Source of the DNA: Cryobacterium sp. MP_M3
Lineage (GTDB): Bacteria; Actinomycetota; Actinomycetes; Actinomycetales; Microbacteriaceae
Assembly (NCBI RefSeq): GCF_015752155.1
Contig: NZ_JADOVI010000003.1
Location: forward strand, 1 to 64,000
Direction: 5' to 3'
DNA length: 64,000 nt
Below the pieces are notes generated by a model. It saw only the letters and a program-made list of their open reading frames with translations. It was not told where the DNA came from and ran no database searches. Both the position numbers and the translations under genes were made by a program. Of this stretch, positions 39,671-49,036 are shown piece by piece (positions within the stretch are counted from its first letter, which is position 1; each line of letters opens with the position of its first letter).

Positions 39671-42020
39671 GTCGGCCGCCTTTCGTCGATTCGCGCCGGT
39701 CGGTGGCGTCCTCGGTCACGAGCAGCGCCACCGGGTAGCGTGCCAACAGGTCGGCCAGCCTGATCGACCCGCCGTCGAAACGGATGCCGGTGAGCAGGTC
39801 GACGACCGGGCGGCCGGCGAGCACGATGGTCGTGTCCTCCCACCCGCCCGCGTCGGCCAGGCCGAGCGGGAGGCGGGTCGCGACGGTGACGGCCTCGCCG
39901 CGGTCGAAGGCGATGACGTGCCCGGCCCGTGCCCCGAAGGCTGGGACCGGCGCGTAGCGGAAGAACCGGCCCGGCTGATCCCGGCGCAGTCGCAGGGCAC
40001 GGCTGGTGACCAGGAGTTTGGCCGCACCGCTCTCGTCGACCTCCGGCAGCCATCCGTCGTCGATCCGGGTCAGGTAGTCGCGCCGGAGCGCGTAGTCGAC
40101 GGGGCGGCGGTTGTCGGGGTCGACCAGGGAGGTCTCCCACAGTTCGCTGCCCTGGTAGACGTCGGGCACGCCGGTGGTGGTGAGCTGCACGAGTTTCGCG
40201 GAGAGGGAGTTGCTCCAGCCCGCGTGCCGCACCCGATCGACGAATCCGCTGATCGTGCCGGCGACGGGCTCGTTCCCGGTCGTCGCGGCGGCGAGGTCGC
40301 GCAGGGCCGTTTCGAAGGCGTCGTTCTGGTCTGTCCAGGTGGTCGAGGTGCCGGCCTCCCGCGCGGCCTTCTCCGCGTAGGCGCCGAGACGTTCGGGGCC
40401 GGCCGGCCAGGCGCCGATCACGGCCTGCCAGAGCAGGTTCTCGAACGGGGCCTCGCCGAGCGGCGCCGCCTGGCGGAGCGATTCCAGCGCTGTCGCCCAT
40501 TCGGCGGGGACCTCGGCGAGCACGTTGATCCTGGCCCGCACGTCTTCGCCGCGTTTGGTGTCGTGGGTGGAGAGGGTCGTCATCGAGCCGGGCATGGTGG
40601 CCTGCCGCAGTTGCTGGCGGCGGTGGAACTCGGCCGGGTCGATCGCGAATTCCGACGGGTCGGCGCCTACCTCGTTGAGCGAGGTCAGCCGGCTGTACCG
40701 GTAGTAGGCGGTGTCTTCGACGCCCTTGGCCATCACCATTCCGGAGGTCTGCTGGAACCGGACGGCGGCGGGATGCGCCGGGTCGCCGAGCACGGGCAGC
40801 AGCAGGTCGATCGTCGGCCCCAGCTCGGGGCGACGGGCGACGGCGGCCCGCGCGGCAGCCTGCAGCCGGTCGATCCCGACCGGGAGATAGGACCGGTAGA
40901 CCGGGAAGCAGGCGAGCAGTTCGGCGATCGCGTCGGCGGGGTCGGCGATCTCCGGCACCAGCCTGGCCAGTCGCAGCACCTCGGCGCGCAGCGTCCGGTC
41001 GGCGATGGTGCGTTTGTTGGCGTGCACCAGCTCCTCCCAGGCGAGCGCGTCGGCACCCTCATCCAGGCGGCCCGCTTCGCGCTGCAGGCGGGCCTCGAGG
41101 GCGTCGAGAGCGTCTTCCCCTGCCGGGTCGACGAGCACTCGGTCGAAGTCGCCTAGCGCGTCGTAGCCGGTGGTGCCGCTGGTGGCCCAGGTCGCCGGCA
41201 GCTGTTCGTCGCCCTCGAGGATCTTCTCGACGAGCACGTAGGCGCCCCTGGTGGACGCGCGCAGCCGGTCGAGGTAGCCGCCCGGATCGGCCAGGCCGTC
41301 GGGGTGGTCGACTCGCAGGCCGTGCACGAGCCCGTCCCGCACCCAGCGCACGATCTCCCGGTGCGACTCCTCGAACACCCAGGGCACTTCGACCCGGATC
41401 CCGGCCAGGCTGTTGACGGCGAAGAAACGCCGGTAGTTCAGGTCGGTGTCGGCGCGACGCCAGTTGACGAGTTCGTAGTGCTGGCGGGAGTGCACGGTGC
41501 GCGCATCCGCCCCGTCATCGGCGCTGCCGGGCGCGAGCGGGAACCCGTTGTCGAAGTAGTGCAGCTCGTCGCCGACGACCTCGAGCCGATCGAGCTCGTC
41601 GTCACCGTCTCCGAGAACCGGGAGCAGGATGCGACCGGCTCCGGCCTCCCAGTCCACGTCGAATGCCTCGGCGAAGCGCGAGTCCTGGCCGCCCGCGAGC
41701 AGGTCCCACCACCACGCGTTGTGCCGTGGCGTGGCCACCCCGACATGGTTGGGCACGATATCGACGAGGATTCCGCGCCCCGCGCCCGTCGCCGCGGTCG
41801 CGAGGCGGAGGAGGGCCTCCGGCCCGCCGCGCTCCGGGTCGACCGTGGAATGGTCGACGACGTCGTAGCCGTGGTCGGAGCCGTCCTCGGCCGCGAGCAG
41901 CGGAGAGAGATAGAGCCAGTCAGCGCCAAGGGCCGTGACGTAGTCGAGGATGCCGGCGGCGGCATCCAGGTCGAAGTCGGCCGTGATCTGGAGACGGTAG
42001 GTCGAGAGCGGGATCCTCAC
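39660..42020 (-). CDS. treY: Malto-oligosyltrehalose synthase
   Basis: 786 residues, GH13. It converts the reducing-end alpha-1,4 bond of maltodextrins to the alpha-1,1 bond of trehalose. The N-terminal [35 protein letters not shown] is the family opening (seen as STYRLQ ... [12 protein letters not shown]). The nucleophile Asp is in [15 protein letters not shown], the acid Glu in [12 protein letters not shown], and [15 protein letters not shown] is the third GH13 block. The GTG start overlaps the treX stop (GTGA). Confidence 0.93.
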   Translation of the reverse strand: MRIPLSTYRLQITADFDLDAAAGILDYVTALGADWLYLSPLLAAEDGSDHGYDVVDHSTVDPERGGPEALLRLATAATGAGRGILVDIVPNHVGVATPRHNAWWWDLLAGGQDSRFAEAFDVDWEAGAGRILLPVLGDGDDELDRLEVVGDELHYFDNGFPLAPGSADDGADARTVHSRQHYELVNWRRADTDLNYRRFFAVNSLAGIRVEVPWVFEESHREIVRWVRDGLVHGLRVDHPDGLADPGGYLDRLRASTRGAYVLVEKILEGDEQLPATWATSGTTGYDALGDFDRVLVDPAGEDALDALEARLQREAGRLDEGADALAWEELVHANKRTIADRTLRAEVLRLARLVPEIADPADAIAELLACFPVYRSYLPVGIDRLQAAARAAVARRPELGPTIDLLLPVLGDPAHPAAVRFQQTSGMVMAKGVEDTAYYRYSRLTSLNEVGADPSEFAIDPAEFHRRQQLRQATMPGSMTTLSTHDTKRGEDVRARINVLAEVPAEWATALESLRQAAPLGEAPFENLLWQAVIGAWPAGPERLGAYAEKAAREAGTSTTWTDQNDAFETALRDLAAATTGNEPVAGTISGFVDRVRHAGWSNSLSAKLVQLTTTGVPDVYQGSELWETSLVDPDNRRPVDYALRRDYLTRIDDGWLPEVDESGAAKLLVTSRALRLRRDQPGRFFRYAPVPAFGARAGHVIAFDRGEAVTVATRLPLGLADAGGWEDTTIVLAGRPVVDLLTGIRFDGGSIRLADLLARYPVALLVTEDATDRRESTKGGRHAQ

Positions 42021-44317
42021 GCGGATTCCTCCGGCTTGGTGCGGGGCTTCCGCACTCTCTTCACCGGCTTCGCGGCAGGTTCGGCCGGCGCTGCGGCTTC
42101 CGTTGCTCCGGCTTCCGGCGCGGCGTCTTGCGCCGGGACGTCAGTCGGGATCGGTGAACCGGCCAGGGCGGCGAGCGAGGCCGCCACCGAGTGGTCGGGG
42201 GCGGTTTCGGGCGGCTGGTAGGCGCGCAGCACGACGAGCGATCGGCTCGACACGGTCTGCACCGCGCCGGCGGCGTGCGGCACGGCGTCGGCTCCCCGCC
42301 CCGCGGTGTCGACGACGATCTCCCAGGCCGGCGCGTAATCGGTGGGAGGCAGGGTGAAGTCCACGTCGTCGGGGTCGGCGTTGAAGATCAGGAGGAAGTT
42401 GACGTCGGTGACGTTCTCACCACGGGCGTTCCGCTCCCGGATTCCCAGCCCGTTCAGGAACATGCCCACGGTGCGCGCGCGGTTCTCGTCCCAGTCCTGG
42501 GACTGCATTTCCTTGCCGTCGCTGTTCAGCCAGACGATGTCGGGCAGCGAGTCGCCCTCGGCGCGCTTGCCGGGGTGGCCGTCGAAGAACCGGCTGCGCC
42601 GGAAGGTGGGGTGATCCCGCCGCAGGCGCGACACGGCCGCCGTGAACTCGATCAGCGGGTGATCGGCCTCGTCCCAGTGGATCCAGCTCAGCTCGGAGTC
42701 CTGCGCGTAGGTGTTGTTGTTGCCCTGCTGGGTGCGTCCCAGCTCATCCCCGTGCAGAATCATCGGCACCCCCTGGGAGAGGAGCATGGTCGCGAGGAAA
42801 TTGCGGTGCTGCCTGGCCCGCAGGGAGCGGATCTCGGGGTCGTCGGTGGGCCCTTCCGCGCCCATGTTCCAGGATCGGTTGTGAGACTCGCCGTCGTTGT
42901 TGTCTTCGCCGTTGGCGTCGTTGTGCTTCTCGTTGTAGGAGACGAGGTCGGACAGGGTGAACCCGTCGTGTGCGGTGACGAAGTTGATCGAGGCCACGGG
43001 CCGGCGGCCGGAGTGCTCGTAGAGGTCGGCTGAGCCGGTGATGCGCGAGGCGAACTCACCCAGCGTCGACGGCTCGCCGCGCCAGAAGTCGCGGACGGTG
43101 TCGCGGTACTGCCCGTTCCATTCCGTCCACTGGGCCGGGAAGTTGCCGACCTGGTAGCCGCCGGGGCCGACGTCCCACGGTTCGGCGATGAGCTTGACCT
43201 GGGACACGATCGGGTCCTGCTGCACGAGCTCGAAGAAGGTGGACAGCTTGTCGACGTCGTAGAGGTCGCGGGCCAGCGCCGAGGCCAGGTCGAAACGGAA
43301 GCCGTCGACGTGCATTTCGATCACCCAGTACCGCAACGAGTCCATGATGAGCTGCAGGGAGTGCGGATGCCGCACGTTGAGCGTGTTGCCGGTGCCCGTG
43401 TAGTCCATGTAGTAGCGCTTGTCGTCGTCCATCAGCCGGTAGTAGGCCTGATTGTCGATGCCCTTGAAAGAAATGGTCGGGCCGAGGTGGTTGCCCTCCG
43501 CGGTGTGGTTGTAGACCACGTCGAGGATGACCTCGATGCCGGCGTCGTGCAGGCTGCGCACCATCCCCTTGAATTCCTGCACCTGCTGGCCGCGGTCGCC
43601 GGTCGACGAGTACGCGTTGTGCGGGGAGAAGAAGCCGATGGTGTTGTAGCCCCAGTAGTTGTTCAGCCCCTTCTCTTCGAGGGTGCCGTCGTTGACGAAC
43701 TGGTGCACCGGCATCAGCTCGATGGCGGTGACGCCGAGCTTCTGCAGGTGGTCGATGACCGACGGATGCGCGACGCCCGCGTAGGTGCCGCGCTGGGATT
43801 CCGGCACGAGCTCCTGCAACTTGGTGAGCCCCTTGACGTGGGCCTCGTAGATCAGCGATTCGCTGTACGGCGTGCGCAGCGGGCGGTCGCCGACCCAGTC
43901 GAAGAACGGGTTGACGACGACGCCCAGCATCATGTGCGACGCGGAGTCGTCGTCGTTGCGCGAATCGGGGTCGCCGAAGTTGTAGGAGAACAGCGACTGG
44001 TCCCAGTCGATGGTGCCGCACGTGGCTTTCGCGTACGGGTCGAGCAGCAGCTTGTTCGGGTTGGCGCGCTGCCCGTTTTCCGGGTCGTAGTCGCCGTGCA
44101 CCCGGTAGCCGTAGCGCTGTCCGGGTTGCACGAGCGGGAGGTAGCAGTGCCAGATGAACGCGCTGGACTCGATGACGTCGATGCGGGTTTCGCCGCCGTC
44201 GTCATCGAACAGGCAGAGTTCCACCTTGGTGGCGGCCTCGCTGAACAGGGCGAAGTTCGTTCCGCTCCCGTCATAGGTGGCGCCGAGTGGGTAAGCAGTT
44301 CCAGGCCAGGTTTCCAA
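42017..44317 (-). CDS. treX: Glycogen debranching enzyme (GlgX/TreX)
   Basis: 766 residues, GH13 with N-terminal CBM48 (YPLGATYDGSGTNFALFSE). Active-site regions are VILDVVYNHTAEGNHLGP, EMHVDGFRFDLASALAR (nucleophile), and LIAEPWDVGPGGYQ (acid), then NFVTAHDGFTLSDL. It debranches glycogen and supplies linear glucans to TreY/TreZ. I choose a TTG start at 44317: AGGAG lies seven bases upstream and the protein then starts at the conserved TWPG. The frame extends 19 codons further up without a better start. The C-terminal 60 residues are an Ala/Pro/Lys-rich tail. Confidence 0.9.
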   Translation of the reverse strand: METWPGTAYPLGATYDGSGTNFALFSEAATKVELCLFDDDGGETRIDVIESSAFIWHCYLPLVQPGQRYGYRVHGDYDPENGQRANPNKLLLDPYAKATCGTIDWDQSLFSYNFGDPDSRNDDDSASHMMLGVVVNPFFDWVGDRPLRTPYSESLIYEAHVKGLTKLQELVPESQRGTYAGVAHPSVIDHLQKLGVTAIELMPVHQFVNDGTLEEKGLNNYWGYNTIGFFSPHNAYSSTGDRGQQVQEFKGMVRSLHDAGIEVILDVVYNHTAEGNHLGPTISFKGIDNQAYYRLMDDDKRYYMDYTGTGNTLNVRHPHSLQLIMDSLRYWVIEMHVDGFRFDLASALARDLYDVDKLSTFFELVQQDPIVSQVKLIAEPWDVGPGGYQVGNFPAQWTEWNGQYRDTVRDFWRGEPSTLGEFASRITGSADLYEHSGRRPVASINFVTAHDGFTLSDLVSYNEKHNDANGEDNNDGESHNRSWNMGAEGPTDDPEIRSLRARQHRNFLATMLLSQGVPMILHGDELGRTQQGNNNTYAQDSELSWIHWDEADHPLIEFTAAVSRLRRDHPTFRRSRFFDGHPGKRAEGDSLPDIVWLNSDGKEMQSQDWDENRARTVGMFLNGLGIRERNARGENVTDVNFLLIFNADPDDVDFTLPPTDYAPAWEIVVDTAGRGADAVPHAAGAVQTVSSRSLVVLRAYQPPETAPDHSVAASLAALAGSPIPTDVPAQDAAPEAGATEAAAPAEPAAKPVKRVRKPRTKPEESA

Positions 44318-44434
44318 GGGACTCCTCAGGGTTTTTCGGATCGTTACAGGTGCCCGGCGGCGGCCGCAGAGCACACCAGTACGCTACCGTCTCCGGGAGA
44401 CTGCCACGTCCGGCGGAACCGCGGCGACGCCGAA
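44318..44434. other. Gap between the LLM oxidoreductase stop and treX
   Basis: 117 bases that must contain the promoter of the tre operon (directed left) and the 3' end of the LLM gene transcript from the right. Nothing else is seen. Confidence 0.35.
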
Positions 44435-45469
44435 TCAGGCCAGTTGCTCGCGCACGAGCGGGGCCACCTGGGTGCCGTAGAGCTCGATGCTGGTCATCAG
44501 TTTCTTGTGGGCGAGCGTGCCGAGGCTGTACTTGAGGTCGAACCGCGACAGGCCGAGGCCCTTCGCGACGGCGGCGATCTTGGTGGCGACGGTCTCGGGC
44601 GAGCCCACGAAGAGGGCGCCGTCAGGGCCGGCATCGTGCTCGAACCGTTCCCGGCTGACCGGGCCCCAGCCTCGTTCGCGTCCGATCCGCTCCTGCATGG
44701 CCGCGTAGTGCGGCCACATCTCCTCGCGGGCCTGGGCATCCGTCGCCGCGACGTACCCCGGCGAGTGCTCGCCGATCGGCTGGGTCGGCTTCTCGAACTG
44801 GGCGAGGGCACGGTGGTAGAGGGCGACCAGCGGCTCGAACGCGAGCGGCGAGCCGCCGATGACGGCCAGCATGAGCGGCAGGCCGTAGTGCGCGGCGCGC
44901 ACGACCGACTGCGGGCTGCCGCCCACCCCGATCCAGGTGCGGAGCGACCCGGATGCGGTGGGCGGGTAGACGCTCTGGTTGTTCAGCGCGCCCCGAGTTT
45001 CCCCGGCCCAGGTCACCGGCTTCTCCTTGAGCAGTTCGGTGAAGAGGTTGAGCTTCTCCTCGAAGAGGAGCTCGTACTGGTCGAGTTCCAGGCCGAAGAG
45101 CGGGAACGATTCGGTGAACGAGCCGCGGCCGAGGATGACCTCGGCCCGCCCGTTCGACACGGCGTCGAGGGTCGAGAAACGCTGGAACACTCGCACGGGG
45201 TCGTCGGAACTGAGCACGGTGACGGCTGAGCCGAGCCGGATGCCGCGGGTCTGGCCCGCAATCGCGGCGAGCACGACCTCGGGCGCCGACACGGCGAAGT
45301 CCCTGCGGTGGTGTTCGCCGATGCCGAAGAAGTCCAGCCCGACCTGGTCGGCCAGGACCGCCTCGGCGACCACGTTCCGCAGCACCTGCGGCTGGGGAAG
45401 CAACTCCCCCGCCGCGTCGAAGGTCACGTCTCCGAAGGTGTCCAGTCCCAATTCGATCTTCTGCGCCAT
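44435..45469 (-). CDS. LLM-class flavin-dependent oxidoreductase
   Basis: 344 residues with the luciferase-like fold. DFFGIGEHHRRDF and RIRLGSAVTVLSSDDPVRVFQRFSTLDAVSNGRAEVILGRG (shortened: LGSAVTVLSSDDPVRVFQ) are typical of the YhbW/Atu2307-like group of bacterial luciferase-related enzymes; TWIGVGGSPQSVVRAA is the FMN-phosphate region. Substrate unknown. ATG at 45469 with GGAGG upstream. Promoter carries the operator shared with yceI, hinting at common control of the two genes. Confidence 0.87.
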   Translation of the reverse strand: MAQKIELGLDTFGDVTFDAAGELLPQPQVLRNVVAEAVLADQVGLDFFGIGEHHRRDFAVSAPEVVLAAIAGQTRGIRLGSAVTVLSSDDPVRVFQRFSTLDAVSNGRAEVILGRGSFTESFPLFGLELDQYELLFEEKLNLFTELLKEKPVTWAGETRGALNNQSVYPPTASGSLRTWIGVGGSPQSVVRAAHYGLPLMLAVIGGSPLAFEPLVALYHRALAQFEKPTQPIGEHSPGYVAATDAQAREEMWPHYAAMQERIGRERGWGPVSRERFEHDAGPDGALFVGSPETVATKIAAVAKGLGLSRFDLKYSLGTLAHKKLMTSIELYGTQVAPLVREQLA

Positions 45470-45485
45470 CGTCGTCCTCCCTCAG

Positions 45486-45506
45486 TCAATTTGCATGCAA
45501 ATGCAT
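45486..45506. promoter_or_regulatory. Operator candidate upstream of the LLM oxidoreductase
   Basis: TCAATT, then TTGCATGCAA (perfect 10-base palindrome at 45491-45500) continuing ATGCAT. It ends 17 bases before the start codon of the leftward gene. CATGCAAATGCAT differs at one of 13 positions from the yceI upstream block, and both are preceded by TCAATT. Confidence 0.55.
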
Positions 45507-45570
45507 TCAACAGGGGAACCGCGCCGGCGCCTGCCTTATTCCGGAGACTCCGATCCCGTCGTTCGTGGCG

Positions 45571-46085
45571 TCAGGCGAGCTTCACCCAGTTCGATTGGGC
45601 CGGGTCGCCGCCGACCTTGCAGACCACAGGCTGACGATCTCCTTGCCGCGCTGTTCCCGGTCCGCCCAGATGGTGGTCAGGGGTTCTCCGGCGGTCGATC
45701 GCTTCAGGTCCAACGGGCTTTCAATCCGCAAGGGAACGAGGAGGAGCTGGGCCATCCGCGTTAATTCAAGGACCGCAGCCTGCTCAGACGAGGACGATGC
45801 AAGCACCCCGGGGCCGTCATTGCCCGTCGCGACCAGTCCGGTCAGCCCGACGGCCAGGACTCCCGGTCCGCCGGCGGATTGGCCCTCGACGCCAGGGACA
45901 CCGCGCCGCCTTGCGCGATGATCCCGTTCCCGGCCGGGATTGTTCCGATGTAGCCTCCGGTCGGAAAGGAGACCGTGCCCATGGCATGGATGGCGTCGAC
46001 GCCGTGAGGGGACGAAACGAGTACCGTGTCGCCCTGGGTCGACGCCTGTTCTCGTCGTCTCAATGAGCGACGAGCATGCGCGCAC
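45571..46085 (-). pseudogene. Decayed reading frame, origin unrecognised
   Basis: Three protein-like stretches occur in order in three different frames on the minus strand: QGDTVLVSSPHGVDAIHAMG... (to about 45870), then GVLAVGLTGLVATGNDGPGV...TTIWADREQRGKEIVSLW (to about 45620), then VCKVGGDPAQSNWVKLA with a stop at 45571. None alone is a normal gene. The pattern suggests one former gene broken by two frameshifts, but I cannot name it. The rest of the 772-base gap (45470-46241) shows only the LLM promoter and a methyltransferase leader. Confidence 0.3.
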
Positions 46086-46241
46086 CGTCGCTCGCTTGCA
46101 TTCTGGCCTCCCCCGCTTGCAGGGACGAGCAACTCCTCAACGTCCGCCCCGGGGCTTCCTCCTGGCCGCCCTGAGGGTCTAGCGTCATCACGAGAGCCAC
46201 GACAGAAGGCACCTGCGACAAGACCGAGAGGAGTGCGCGCC

Positions 46242-47075
46242 GTGATCGTCCCAGACCAGGGCTTCTTCGAACCCGCACGCATCGCCGAGCACTATCGCCG
46301 GTACCTCCAGCCGTACCTGTTCGACCCGTGGGCCCGGCGCCTGGTCGAGTTCGTGGGCCCCCGCTCCGGCCAGATCGTGCTCGATGTGGCAGCCGGCACC
46401 GGTGCCGTGGCGCGCGCCGCGGCATCCGCCGTCGGTGCCGGCGGGCACGTGATCGCCAGCGACATCAGCCCGGCGATGTTGTCCGCGCTGACGGCGGCCG
46501 TGGCGGCCGAGCCCGGTTCGGGCGCGGCACGGATCGAGACCCTCGTCTGTCCGGCCACGGAGATCGACCTGCCCGACGCATCCGTTGACATCGTCTTCTG
46601 CCATCAGGGGCTCCCCTTCATGCCGGATCGGGTCGCTGTCGCTCGGGAGATGCGACGTGTGCTCCGGCCGGGCGGCACGGTTGCCGTTGCGGTCTGGGCG
46701 CTCGGTGAACGGCTGGAACCGTTCGACACCTACGCGGAATTCGTGCGCCGCAACCTGCCCGACTCACCGTTCGCGCGGGCGATGGCCGGCGGCACGCTCT
46801 CGATGACCACGGACGGCGTGGCTGCGGCTTTGGCGGGCGGCGGATTCGAGCAGGTCGCCGCGTCACGGGAACGCCTCACGCTTCGCTGGCCCACTCCGGG
46901 AGACGAAGCCAGTGGGATTGCCGGCACCCCGTTCGGCCCGGAGGTCGCATCATTGGGCCCGGATGCCGCAGCGGCGTTCCTCGCGGACCTGGCCGTTGCC
47001 CTGGCCGGTGCCGATGGGGCGACGGTCCCACACTCGGTGGCAGCCATCTTCGGTCGCGGAACGGCAGCCCGGTAG
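46242..47075 (+). CDS. SAM-dependent class I methyltransferase
   Basis: 277 residues of the UbiE-like group. Motif I is VLDVAAGTGAVARAAA (about residue 45), then VIASDISPAML, a motif II region SVDIVFCHQGLPFMPDR, and motif III EMRRVLRPGGTVAVAVW. The substrate is unknown. GTG 46242 is preferred, with GAGAGGAG upstream and N-terminal residues that look like family members; the frame runs further up without family likeness. No related biosynthetic genes adjoin it. Confidence 0.85.
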   Translation: MIVPDQGFFEPARIAEHYRRYLQPYLFDPWARRLVEFVGPRSGQIVLDVAAGTGAVARAAASAVGAGGHVIASDISPAMLSALTAAVAAEPGSGAARIETLVCPATEIDLPDASVDIVFCHQGLPFMPDRVAVAREMRRVLRPGGTVAVAVWALGERLEPFDTYAEFVRRNLPDSPFARAMAGGTLSMTTDGVAAALAGGGFEQVAASRERLTLRWPTPGDEASGIAGTPFGPEVASLGPDAAAAFLADLAVALAGADGATVPHSVAAIFGRGTAAR

Positions 47076-47109
47076 CCTTCCCGTGGCTGTCGGCGAGTTC
47101 GCGCGACAG

Positions 47110-48081
47110 TCAGGCTTGATCCGCCAGGCTGATCACGACGCTGCCGGTCTTCTGACCCGTCTCCACATACCGGTAGGCGTCGACGATGCGGTCCAACGGA
47201 TACGTCCGGTCGACGACCGGGGTGAACGTCCCGGCCTCGATCAGTCCCCTGATGAACACGATCATCGCCTGGTCGTGGGTGGGGATGGGGAACATCACCC
47301 TCGTGCCGGAATGCAGTGAACCGGCCAGGGCGAGGAACGGGTTCTCGGCGCGGGGGCCCAACTCCGTGGAGATGTAGATCCCGCCGGGCTTCAGAAGCGG
47401 CCTGCACCGGCGGAAAGAACTCTTGCCGACGGCGTCGAGGACGACGTCGTACGCCTGGGCGTCTGCGGTGAAGTCCTCCAGTTGGTAGTCGACGACCCGG
47501 TCCGCACCCAGTCCCCTCACCAGTTCCACGTTCGCCGTGCCGCAGACAGCGGTCACGCCGGCGCCGAGTCCCGTCACGAGTTGGACCGCCGCCGAGCCGA
47601 TCGCCCCGCTCGCACCGTAGATGAGCACGTCCTGTCCCGCCGTGATCTTCGCCGCCCGGATCTGGGCCAGGGCGTAGTGCGCGCCCTCCGTGCTCGAGGC
47701 AGCCTCCGCGAACGTCGAATTCGCCGGCATGGTCGCGATCGATCCGGTGGCGGGAAGCGACAGGTAGTCGGCGTGGGCCCCGAATGGGCCCTCGTTGTAC
47801 CCGAAGACCCTGTCGCCGACCTCGAACGCCCGCACGCCGGCGCCGACCTCGTCGACCACACCCGCGAACTCGTTGCCGAGAATGGTCGCGCGCGGGCCGG
47901 TCAACCCGGTGAACAGCCTCATGAAGAACGGCTTCGCGGCCCGGCAGGCGCAGTCCGTGCGATTGACGGTCGTCGCGTGGACCCTGACGAGCACCTGCCC
48001 GGCTCTGACGGCCGGCCGGTCCACCTCTTCGATCCGGACCACGTCCGGCGGACCATACCGTGTGTGCACCGCTGCCCTCAT
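47110..48081 (-). CDS. NAD(P)-dependent medium-chain alcohol dehydrogenase / quinone reductase
   Basis: 323 residues of the zinc-independent MDR type. The N-terminal GroES-like domain has VRVHATTVNRTDCACR and ILGNEFAGVVDEVGAGVRAFEVGDRVFGY. The Rossmann domain has DVLIYGASGAIGSAAVQLV. It lacks the structural-zinc cysteine cluster and the catalytic zinc GHE motif, so it is a QOR-like reductase. A second MDR of the same type lies at 50627. It faces the methyltransferase convergently with 34 bases between stops. Confidence 0.86.
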   Translation of the reverse strand: MRAAVHTRYGPPDVVRIEEVDRPAVRAGQVLVRVHATTVNRTDCACRAAKPFFMRLFTGLTGPRATILGNEFAGVVDEVGAGVRAFEVGDRVFGYNEGPFGAHADYLSLPATGSIATMPANSTFAEAASSTEGAHYALAQIRAAKITAGQDVLIYGASGAIGSAAVQLVTGLGAGVTAVCGTANVELVRGLGADRVVDYQLEDFTADAQAYDVVLDAVGKSSFRRCRPLLKPGGIYISTELGPRAENPFLALAGSLHSGTRVMFPIPTHDQAMIVFIRGLIEAGTFTPVVDRTYPLDRIVDAYRYVETGQKTGSVVISLADQA

Positions 48082-48257
48082 GACTGGACTCTAGCGAATT
48101 GGCCCCTAGCGGGCACGGGTTCTCGGGGTTATCTTGGTGCGCAGAAGCCCGAGCGGCAATGGAGGCGAAAGTCACTACGTGTGAGCTGGGGCTTCCCCTC
48201 TGCGCCGGTCCTGCGCGGGAGCAACACCTCGGCCCTCAATCAGGCCATAATCGAGCC

Positions 48258-48461
48258 ATGCAGCCTGATGCCTCCGCACCGACGCCGAAGGAGCTCGCCG
48301 CGGCGCGGGCCGACCTCGACCGCTGGGCGCACTACTCGGCCCATCCCGGCTTCATCGCGAAAGCCGGCGGGCAGGACGCGTTCGACGCGGAACATGAGCG
48401 GCGGCGGCGTCATGTCACCGAGTTGCATTCCCGTCAGCGGTCGGGTTCCCCTCAACGCTGA
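48258..48461 (+). CDS. Small hypothetical protein
   Basis: 67 residues, highly charged and helical (KELAAARADLDRWAHYSAHPGFIAKAGG...HERRRRHVTELH). No family is recognised. Third-position GC is high, as in real genes here, and the ATG at 48258 follows a GCC-rich leader without a clear ribosome site. Its stop overlaps the convergent membrane-protein stop by ten bases. The region 48082-48257 upstream holds the promoters for this gene and the MDR gene and nothing else I can see. Confidence 0.5.
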   Translation: MQPDASAPTPKELAAARADLDRWAHYSAHPGFIAKAGGQDAFDAEHERRRRHVTELHSRQRSGSPQR

Positions 48462-48826
48462 GCGGACTTGTCCGCCCTGAATCCTCGAGCGAAAAGCACG
48501 ATGGCACCGACCAGCGCCATCAGCCAGCCGACGGGGTATGGCAGCACCAGGATGCTCCACCAGATCGAAACCCCGCTGGTGCCGCCGACGCCACCGAGGG
48601 CACTCAACGCGAGTATGGCAGCGACCCCGAAAAAGATCAGGATGAAGACCCAGAGCGCGTAGTGGACCACCCGCCGGTCCGGTGTGCCGAGGAAGACCCC
48701 CAGCGCCACCAGCCCGCTGCCGGGAAGAATCAGCAGCGCGCCCTCCAAGGGGTCGATGGCTCCGATCAGCATGGCGGCACCGCCGACGGAGAGCAGGATC
48801 CGCGACCACAGCGTCTTCGATGTCAT
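48452..48826 (-). CDS. Hypothetical four-TM membrane protein
   Basis: 124 residues with four hydrophobic helices: ILLSVGGAAMLIGAIDPLEGALLILPGSGLVALGVFLG (two helices), YALWVFILIFFGVAAILALSAL and ILVLPYPVGWLMALVGAIVLFA. Shorter labels: VGGAAMLIGAI, LILPGSGLVALGVFL, ALWVFILIFFGVAAIL, VGWLMALVGAIVLF. It ends in a short basic tail. Function unknown. ATG 48826 is supported by AGGGAG upstream. Confidence 0.65.
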   Translation of the reverse strand: MTSKTLWSRILLSVGGAAMLIGAIDPLEGALLILPGSGLVALGVFLGTPDRRVVHYALWVFILIFFGVAAILALSALGGVGGTSGVSIWWSILVLPYPVGWLMALVGAIVLFARGFRADKSAQR

Positions 48827-49036
48827 GTCGAACTCCCTGGGGCAGACGGGCGGGGCGGATGCCGTGCCCGGCCGCTGTCCCACCTGTCACTGCGCATGAT
48901 AGACCTCGTCCAGACTCCCTTGACGGCGAGTTTGGCCGCGGGTAGCGTCTGGCCTCAGAGGGCACGGTTTCCCGGCGGACACCTCGTCACGACCGCCCGA
49001 CCGGAGTCCGGGAAGCCCGCGGAACGGAGGGCCGGG
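48827..49036. other. Gap before the lipoprotein gene
   Basis: 210 bases between divergent genes, expected to hold both promoters. No RNA gene or operator is recognised. Open frames through it are high-GC readthrough without start signals. Confidence 0.35.
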
